Assembly (NCBI GenBank): GCA_003577005.1
Contig: QEUW01000222.1
Span: 1-12,390, forward strand
DNA: 12,390 nt
Reading direction: 5' to 3'
DNA from: Chloroflexota bacterium
GTDB taxonomy: Bacteria > Chloroflexota > Anaerolineae > Caldilineales > Caldilineaceae
Part shown: piece after piece, positions 1 through 6,800 of the stretch
Position numbering within the stretch: the first letter of the stretch is position 1
Layout of the letters: each line of letters starts with the position of its first letter
The notes under the pieces: model-generated
Seen by the model: only the letters and a program-made list of their open reading frames with translations
Databases searched by the model: none
What the model was told of the DNA's origin: nothing
Position numbers and translations under genes: made by a program

Positions 1-74
1 ACAAGACCTCCGGGAGGTGACCAGAATCAACTTTGTCAACCAGGCAATTTCTGGTCACCTCCCGGAGGTCTTGT
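1..74. repeat. Perfect 26-bp inverted repeat (hairpin or REP/MITE-like element)
   Basis: Bases 1-26 and 49-74 are exact reverse complements, separated by a 22-base spacer. Each arm contains a smaller near-perfect dyad (ACCTCC-N-GGAGGT), so the whole can fold as one long stem or as two small hairpins. The left arm begins at the first base of the window, so the element may extend further left. It has no U-run directly after the stem, which argues against a simple terminator. A dispersed palindromic repeat or the end of a small non-autonomous element is more likely, but copies elsewhere cannot be seen from here. Confidence 0.8.
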
Positions 75-158
75 TGTGTTCATCCCGTAAAGTTTCGTTC
101 TCATGTTGGTGAATATTCTATACTATATCAAAAATGCATCAAGAATCATGTTATGCAA

Positions 159-188
159 GACACAGGCTGGCTGTGTCCCAGGACACAG
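159..188 (+). promoter_or_regulatory. Leader with two mutually exclusive hairpins before the C11 peptidase gene
   Basis: The segment GACACAG (159-165) can pair with CTGTGTC (171-177) around a 5-base loop. The same CTGTGTCC strand (171-178) can instead pair with GGACACAG (181-188). The two hairpins cannot form together. They lie 48 bases before the start codon at 236 and upstream of its ribosome binding site (AGGAGAGG, 223-230). What is seen is only the pairing potential. A regulatory role is inference. A possible -10 element (TATACT, 119-124) lies upstream, without a convincing -35. Confidence 0.35.
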
Positions 189-235
189 ACACAAGCGGCT
201 GACCCACATACCGTAGGGCAAAAGGAGAGGCGAAC

Positions 236-2806
236 ATGAAGCTCAATCGTCACAGGCAGCACCCGCTTCGAGGGCTGATCCCAGCCGTTGTCAGCTTTCT
301 CATAGGCGGGGTGTTGTTGTTATCGTTGCAGCTCTTTCTCGTTGTAGCAGCGGCCAAGCCCACGTTCGCAGTTGAAGCGGATGCGGGTGGAGACACTCAC
401 CCTGGGTGTACCGGGATAACCACGGTTCCTGGCCAGGAATGTATCACCCTGGTGGAACTCTTTAGCCAAACTGACGGCACCAACTGGATCAGCAACAGCA
501 ACTGGTTGGTGTTCGATAGCGGTAACGCGCCGTGCGACTGGTACGGTGTGACCTGCCACGAAGGCCGTATCAGCGAGCTGGCGCTGGCAAGCAATCAACT
601 GAGTGGCACGCTCCCCCTTTCGCTGGGAAACCTGGATGGGCTGACGCGGTTGCGGCTGGAAAAGAACGCGCTAAAAGGGCGTATCCCGCCAACCATCTGC
701 AAGTTGACTCCGGGCCTGACCGACCTCAGTCTCGCCTATAATGCACTCTTTACAAGATGGGCGAGTGTGGAACGCTGTCTGCAACCGCATGAGAACGACT
801 GGCCGGCAACGCAGACAACAATGGTGACGGACCTGCGGATCACAGAGTTCTTCACCGATGCGCTGCGCCTCGCCTGGACGCCGATTCCTTACAGCGCTGA
901 CGGCGGCTACTATGAGATTGCGGTAGCCACTGCCATCACTGGCCCTTTCACCGTACAAGGCCAGACAATCGACAAGAGCAGCTCTACCTTTCTGGTGACC
1001 GGGCTTGAACCAGGCCGCACCTACTATCTAACGGTGCGTTCCTACACATCGCCACACGGCGACCAACCGAGTGCAGTCTGGAGCAATCCGGCCCGGCTCG
1101 TTGGTGTCACCCCGGCGACAAGCGGGCGCGTGCTGGTCGCCGGCTATTTCGCCGCCGACAACGATCTGGCCGACCAGATTGACTTTGTGGTGGAGCGCTT
1201 CCGTCTTGGCACCCATCTCAACCCCAATGTCCAGGTGGTTCTGCTCATCGATGGCCGTCAGGATGGCGATACACACGTTCTGGAGATTGCCGGCGGCCAG
1301 ATTACACCAAGTGATGCGGTTATGCAACACTGGGGTGTGAACGAACTAGACACCGCCGACCCAACGGTGTTGGCCTGGTTCCTGCAACACGGTCGCACCC
1401 AGTTCCCGGCGGAACGCTCCATCGTCACGCTGATCGGTCACGGGGTTGCGCTTGCGCCTGAGATTGTCTGGGGGCCGTCCGCTGTGCAGGCTGCTCAACG
1501 GGACCGCCCTTCCAATACCATTCCCCCCTTACCCAAAGAACATGACCATACACCATCCGACATCACCAACCGTGGCTACATGAGCGCGGTCGATGTTGGC
1601 CAGGCGCTCATGGCCGCTACCGAGAATGGGGCCAATCCTTTTGATGTGATCTTCTTCGACCAATGTTTCCAGGGTAATCTCGATGTGCTGTACGAAGTGC
1701 GCCAGACGGCCAATGTTTTTGTCGCCTCGCCCAATTACGCCTGGCTGGCTGCGGCCTACCACAAGTACCTCACCCAACTTACCCCCACCTCAACGCCCGA
1801 AGAGATCGGCCAGGCCATTATCGATCTCTACCAGGGTTCGCTCGACAACCGCCACCCCAACACCATCTTCTGGGTGCGCAGCGGCGATATCCAGGCCATT
1901 GCGGACGCGGTCAGTGAGCTGGGGGATGCGCTCCGAACCGCCACCCAAGCCGGAGAGAATCAAAAGATCGCCAACGCGGTCCGCCAGAGCCAGTACGTCG
2001 ATACCACCCAATGCGGTCGCCAAAATCTCCAGCTTGGCCCACCCGACGAACTGATCGGCATCGAGAGCCTGGGCGCTCGCCTCCAGTTCGAGTTTGGGAC
2101 CGGCGATCCATACGGGGTTACGACCGCGCTCGAGGCACTCCGCACGGCCATGCAATCCGTCGAAAAACGAACACGCATCGGTCACCCCTATATTGCGCCG
2201 GATGAAGTATGGGACTACGGCAACACGTTGACCGTCCTGGCGCCGCTGCCACGCAATGCGCCGGCGGATGTCGCCTGGCGCGCCAGCCTCTACCGGGCGG
2301 ATACGCCTTTCACCGCCACCTGGACCATTGACCCATCTCAGACCGTTACTGTCACTGCCAGCCTCGCCTATGTGAAAGAAGGGAAGTGGGATGAGTTTCT
2401 CGCCGAATGGTACCTCGATCTGGCGCCGACGGTCGGCCAGTGGTGTCACTATATCCCGCCGGAACAGGTGGTGGCGGACGAGGCGGAGACGCTTTCGCTC
2501 ACCGTGACCTTGAGCGGCCCGGGTAGCGTGCAACTCAACTGGACACCGACCGACGATAGCTCCGCCGCCGGCTACTGGCTCTACCACCAGGGACCGTATG
2601 ACATTAGCTGGAGTGGGCGCCGGCGGCTTCAAGCAGATCAGAATTCGGTCACGCTGGCCGGGCTGGAAGCAGGCGCGCACAAGTTCGCTCTGTTGGCCCG
2701 CAACACCGACGAAGAGCTTGTCGGTCAATCCAACGAAGTTACAGTCGAAATTCACACTGGCGTGGATGGCGAACAAAGGCTCTTTCTCCCGCTGGTCGCA
2801 CGCTAA
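236..2806 (+). CDS. Secreted LRR / fibronectin III / clostripain-type (C11) cysteine peptidase
   Basis: This 856-residue exported protein is probably an extracellular cysteine peptidase acting at the cell surface. It opens with a basic stretch and a hydrophobic segment (about 14-40), with possible signal cleavage after A40 or A45. Residues 68-107 resemble the N-terminal cap of plant-type LRR proteins, with W90, C100, W102 and C107. Two or three LRRs follow at 111-170, with NQLSGTLP and NALKGRIP signatures. A fibronectin III-like domain spans about 196-288. From residue 296 (VLVAGYFAADNDL) the sequence matches the clostripain/peptidase C11 family, which cleaves after basic residues in characterised members. 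The expected catalytic pair is visible: H402 in LIGHG and C477 in FFDQCFQG, followed by the family's VASPNYAW-like stretch. A second fibronectin-like domain lies at about 750-845, and the protein ends in FLPLVAR. The start at 236 has a good ribosome binding site 5 bases away. Substrate and activation are unknown. Confidence 0.93.
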   Translation: MKLNRHRQHPLRGLIPAVVSFLIGGVLLLSLQLFLVVAAAKPTFAVEADAGGDTHPGCTGITTVPGQECITLVELFSQTDGTNWISNSNWLVFDSGNAPCDWYGVTCHEGRISELALASNQLSGTLPLSLGNLDGLTRLRLEKNALKGRIPPTICKLTPGLTDLSLAYNALFTRWASVERCLQPHENDWPATQTTMVTDLRITEFFTDALRLAWTPIPYSADGGYYEIAVATAITGPFTVQGQTIDKSSSTFLVTGLEPGRTYYLTVRSYTSPHGDQPSAVWSNPARLVGVTPATSGRVLVAGYFAADNDLADQIDFVVERFRLGTHLNPNVQVVLLIDGRQDGDTHVLEIAGGQITPSDAVMQHWGVNELDTADPTVLAWFLQHGRTQFPAERSIVTLIGHGVALAPEIVWGPSAVQAAQRDRPSNTIPPLPKEHDHTPSDITNRGYMSAVDVGQALMAATENGANPFDVIFFDQCFQGNLDVLYEVRQTANVFVASPNYAWLAAAYHKYLTQLTPTSTPEEIGQAIIDLYQGSLDNRHPNTIFWVRSGDIQAIADAVSELGDALRTATQAGENQKIANAVRQSQYVDTTQCGRQNLQLGPPDELIGIESLGARLQFEFGTGDPYGVTTALEALRTAMQSVEKRTRIGHPYIAPDEVWDYGNTLTVLAPLPRNAPADVAWRASLYRADTPFTATWTIDPSQTVTVTASLAYVKEGKWDEFLAEWYLDLAPTVGQWCHYIPPEQVVADEAETLSLTVTLSGPGSVQLNWTPTDDSSAAGYWLYHQGPYDISWSGRRRLQADQNSVTLAGLEAGAHKFALLARNTDEELVGQSNEVTVEIHTGVDGEQRLFLPLVAR

Positions 2807-2810
2807 GATT

Positions 2811-2856
2811 CATTAGCAATTGTCAATTGACAATTGTCAATTGACAATTGCTAATG
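2811..2856. repeat. Perfect 46-bp palindrome of five CAATTG heptads
   Basis: The 46 bases are identical to their own reverse complement, centred between 2833 and 2834. They consist of five CAATTG hexamers beginning at 2817, 2824, 2831, 2838 and 2845, spaced exactly 7 bases and joined alternately by T and A, with CATTAG and CTAATG at the ends. The palindrome starts 4 bases after the stop codon of the C11 peptidase gene. It could form a cruciform in DNA or a hairpin ending the transcript, although there is no U-run. Heptamer arrays of this kind are known as short tandemly repeated elements in several bacterial groups. Its role here is unknown. Confidence 0.9.
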
Positions 2857-2891
2857 GCCAGATCATCACAGCAAGCTGTCCACCACATCCA

Positions 2892-3302
2892 ATGGACCCA
2901 CTATCCCTTGATCTCCTCAGCCAGAGATGCGCCCGTTGTCTGCGAATCGACCCGCGTGGCGCTTGCGAACCCTGTCGTGAGTTGCTGCGACGGGCGTTCT
3001 GCGAATGCAACGATGCAGCTTGGGACGCAGTCATCGTGTACTTGTGGCCTCTGGTCCTCCACTGGCTTCACAGTACCCGGCCAGATCTGTCACCGACCGC
3101 AGCCGAACAACTTGGCTACCGGGCGGTCTGGCAATTCCACAGCCGCTACATCCATCGCCCCAACCTCGCCATCTATTTCCCCACCTTCCAGGCGCTCATG
3201 GATGACCTGCGTCTAAGGTGCGTTGCACACGCAGTGTGCGGTGCGCCTCTGGCATCGGGCGCTTACTATCAACAAAACGGATCCAAATCACACACAACGT
3301 AG
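2892..3302 (+). pseudogene. Truncated sigma-factor-like small protein (remnant)
   Basis: The frame encodes up to 136 residues. The first ~110 look like real protein: two cysteine pairs (CARC at 13-16, CEPC at 25-28) suggesting a small metal-binding knuckle, then CNDAAWDAVIVYLWPLVLHWL and a helix-rich stretch reaching FQALMDDLRLRCV. This resembles region 2 of sigma-70-like proteins, in a short form I associate with Chloroflexota. After about nucleotide 3220 the similarity ends in low-complexity GTGCG-rich DNA, and the expected C-terminal part is missing. There is no ribosome binding site before the ATG at 2892. The frame is open further upstream to 2820, but that part is read through the palindrome and is unlikely to be natural coding sequence. 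I therefore call it a decayed 3'-truncated gene. A short functional protein is possible. Confidence 0.5.
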
Positions 3303-3361
3303 GTGCGGTTTCTAACCGCACGTTCTTGATCGTCACCACCACTGCGGCCAGAAACCGCACC
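3302..3361. repeat. REP-like inverted repeat with nested hairpin
   Basis: GGTGCGGTTTCT (3302-3313) is matched by its exact reverse complement AGAAACCGCACC (3350-3361). Inside the left part, GTGCGGTT-TCT-AACCGCAC forms a tight 8-bp hairpin with a 3-base loop. A further small dyad (GCACAC-GCA-GTGTGC) lies just upstream, within about 3226-3240. The set sits where the sigma-like remnant breaks off, so the repeats may have been involved in its truncation. From 3362 to 3554 I see no gene or convincing promoter, only a weak GCGTC/GACGC dyad near 3432-3450. Confidence 0.6.
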
Positions 3362-3554
3362 GACTTCCTCGCCATTTGTGCGGGGTCCGTTTTACTTTCT
3401 CTAGCACCTTCTAGGCGCCGTGCAGCATTGTTTGGCGTCAATACGACGCGAAAGTGACGCGATTATTACCCGCAAAGGCCATAAATATCCTCTGCCGCTC
3501 GCTATCATCAGATGCAGGTAACGGTGAACTATGTACAGCAGAGGAGCTATACCC

Positions 3555-3755
3555 ATGAAAGCCAAAGCCTTATTTTACATCCGTCTCAGAGACGGGCCAT
3601 CCGTTCAACGCTCTACGCCTTGCGAGTTTCCCCACCTCTTCGCTGATTCGTCTTCAGCCAGACGATGGCGGCCGACTCGTCGTTGGCTCCTTCCCATGTG
3701 TCTGTTCCTGACTTTGTGCATCCTGGGTGTTGGGGGAATTCACCTGTTTTTCTAG
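3555..3755 (+). CDS. Small hypothetical protein with C-terminal membrane segment
   Basis: This would be a 66-residue protein. A good Shine-Dalgarno sequence (GAGGAG, 3541-3546) lies 8 bases before the ATG at 3555, and this decides the start over the ATG at 3531. The N-terminal half is polar and basic with no recognisable domain. Residues 43-66 follow an Arg-rich stretch and form one hydrophobic helix (WLLPMCLFLTLCILGVGG) ending at the C-terminus, the layout of a tail-anchored peptide. It ends 46 bases before the start of the large secreted protein and could be co-transcribed with it. I recognise no family. It could also be a chance frame or a leader peptide. Confidence 0.42.
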   Translation: MKAKALFYIRLRDGPSVQRSTPCEFPHLFADSSSARRWRPTRRWLLPMCLFLTLCILGVGGIHLFF

Positions 3756-3801
3756 GCAGTTATATCACTTTGTTACTTGAGCAATCCAGAAGGAGATCAC
3801 G

Positions 3802-6800
3802 ATGATATACCGAAAATACACTTCCACTTACGGGGCAGCGCTGTTCATCGCCGCCCTCTTGACCCTGCTGGCGTCTTTTCTACCTGTTACGCCAGCGTAC
3901 GCTGCACCAGCGGCGCAAGCGATTACGACGACCGTCGAGTTGACCGCCGTCGCAGACGCCCGTACTCAGAGCGGCAGCCCAGACACGAATTTCGGCAGCG
4001 GCTTGCTCTGGGTAGGGCATCCTAATGTTCACTATGCGTTTGTCCAGTTTGATCTGTCTGTGTTGCCCGCCAATGCCACGATTGACGCGGCCGAATTACG
4101 TCTCGATTATACCGGTGTCTACACTGTGCCCAACACCGTCGAACTTGGGCGTGTGGATGGCCCGTGGGACGAAGCCACCCTCACCTTTGGCCTGCCCCAA
4201 CCGGCCATCACCTGGGGCGGCCCGGTGCAGACGGTCAGCAGCGCTGGTCTGATCCACTGGGAGGTTACTGCGCTGGTGCGGCAGTGGTACACCGGCAACC
4301 GGCCCAATCATGGTTTTGGCCTGCGGGGGCTAGCTGGGCCGCTCGTCTCTTTCCGGTCGCGCGAGAGCGTCGGCGGCGAGCCGACGCTGGTGATCACCTA
4401 CACCATCCCGCCCGATGAAGGCGGCCCCCGGCCCGACCTGGGCGATGCACCCGACAGCAGCAATAGCCTTGGCATCGCCAACACGGCCTATGTCGGTGTC
4501 CCTGGCAATTTCCCCACAGTCTGGGGCAGCACGCCCGCGGGCCAGCCGGCCGGCCCACGCCACGCCAACCAGAGCGGAGAAGGTATCCTGGGCACCCATC
4601 TCTCGCGCGAGATCGAAGCCGACAGCGGCCCTGACCAGGACAACGGCCACAACAACATCCTGGACGGCGGCGCTGACAACGCCGACAACGACCGCGGCGA
4701 CGATGGCTGGCGCAACCGCAACATCCGCTTCTTCGACTGCCGGCGCCAGACGCTCACGGTCCGCGTGAGCAAGGCCCCTAACGCCACACTCAACAGGATG
4801 TTTCTCAACGTCTGGTTCGACGGCAGCCGCGACGGCGACTGGGACGATTTGGCCCCGTGCCAGCCCGACGATGGCGGCCCGGCCCAGGCCAGCTACGAGT
4901 GGATCGTGCAGGACTACATCGTCGATATGACCGCCATTCCCGCGGGTGGTTACCTCGACTTTCAGGTGAACACCGAACGTGTGCTCAACGCCACCGAGGG
5001 CCGTCCCCATTGGATGCGCTTTATGCTCAGCGAGGCGCCGGCCATTGCCCCACCGGGCAATCTTCCCGATGGGCGCGGGCCCCATCCAGACGATGCTCCC
5101 GGCGGCTACCAGTTTGGCGAAACCGAGGATGTGAAACAGACGCCGCCGCCCCCTGGCGAAGAAGGTGTGCTCGTGCTCGAGAAGCGTGTGGACACCGAGA
5201 CCCACCCGGTCCTCTTTGGCGACATGGTCACCTACGAAATCGTGCTGCGCCACGACGGCGGCAGCCAGCCGATCCAGGCCCAGGTGCGCGACGAACTACC
5301 CTACCCGCTCCATATCCACCCGCAGATCGTGAACGGTGCGCTGAGCTATGCGGTGGTCGAAAGCCCAACTGGAGGGGCCGGCCCGCTGTTGGCGACACTG
5401 GAACTAAAGACACATCCCTTTCCCCAACCGCCCACGCAGGTGATCAAATGGCAGGGGACGCTGGCACCCAACAGCGAGATCAAGCTGACCTTTGATGTAC
5501 ACGTGCTTCCGCTTTGCGGCCCGAACGAGCAGACACAGACGATCATCAATCGGGCCGAGGCGCGCCCCAGAAACGGCGCAGCTATCACGGATGAGGCGAG
5601 TTTCGCCGCTGCCTGCCCCGGCTATGATGGCATTGTCATCACGCAGTATAGCCCCATCACAGATGCGCTCGACTCACTGCTCGACTTGCAAAGTCTGCCA
5701 CTCCAGGCCGAGATTCGCAACAATGGTCCCCTCACGGCAACGGTGGCGCTCTTCCACAGCCGCTCGACCAATCTGCCCGGTGCGGCAGGCGAAGCGGCAA
5801 ACGAAAGACGTTTTCTGGAACGGGTGGCGCTGTCCCCAGGCGCAACGCAGCGGGTCGATTACACGTTGCGCATGGAAAGCGAATTCACCGACGAGCTGAG
5901 CCTGCCTGACGACTACGCCGTAGCCAGCAATCTCTCCTTCTGCATCCTGCCTGGCGGCGACGACTACGGCGACAACAGTTGTCCCGACCAGCAGCTCTAC
6001 CCGCAGCTCTGGGGCCAGGCCGGGCCCATCACCTTCACCGTCCGCCCCAACGACCTTGGCGACGCGCCTGACAGCACCAACCATGCCGGCGTGGCGATGG
6101 CCGCCTATCCCGGTGTGATGGGCAACTTTCCTACCGTATTCGATCCAGCGCTGGGCCAGCCGCAAGGCCCGCGCCACCGCCATCCGCGCCCCTTCCACCT
6201 CGGCGAACGGGTCAGCCGCGAGGTGGAAGCCGACCTCGGCCCTGATCAGGACCCGCAGAACAACATCGAACCCACCGCGAATGTGGCTGATCTGGACCGC
6301 TTCGACGATGGCTCGCGCCTGACCAATCTGGCCGATTGCCAGCCCGCCACGGTCGAGGTGCTGGTCGCGATCAGCCCGCAGGCGTGGAACTGGTTCAAGG
6401 CAAAAGAGCAGCCCGCCTATCTCAACGTCTGGGCCGACAACAACCGCGATGGCGATTGGGAGGATGGCTTCACCTGCCAGTCACCAGCCGGCCAACAGGC
6501 CGATGTAGTGGAACACATCCTCATCGACCAGCCCATCGATGTCATCGCGCTTGGCCCTGGCCTCCACCCGCTCACCTTCCAGACGGACCGGGTGCGCTGG
6601 CCGGCGCAACTGGCCAACCGGCCCTCCTGGCTGCGTTTTACCCTGAGCGAGCAGGTCTCGAACAAGACCCTTGTCTACGGCGCTATCAACTACGGCGATG
6701 GCCGTGGCTATGCAACGCCCTTCCAAACCGGCGAAACCGAGGACAGGCTGCGCCAACCCCAGGGCGGTGGTCATGACGGGCCCGATCTGGCCGTGAAGCT

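Noticed and set aside
33..239. 68-codon plus-strand frame overlapping the start of the C11 peptidase gene
   Set aside because: It starts inside the inverted repeat, has no ribosome binding site, and its translation shows no protein-like pattern.
1790..2776. 328-codon minus-strand frame inside the C11 peptidase gene
   Set aside because: It is antisense to a gene with clear domains. In GC-rich DNA such long antisense frames are common, and its translation matches nothing I recognise.
3196..3441. 81-codon minus-strand frame across the REP-like repeat
   Set aside because: Runs through hairpin repeats, lacks a ribosome binding site and looks random.
4330..5253. 307-codon minus-strand frame inside the large secreted gene
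   Set aside because: Antisense shadow of a gene with recognisable GEVED and DNRLRE domains.
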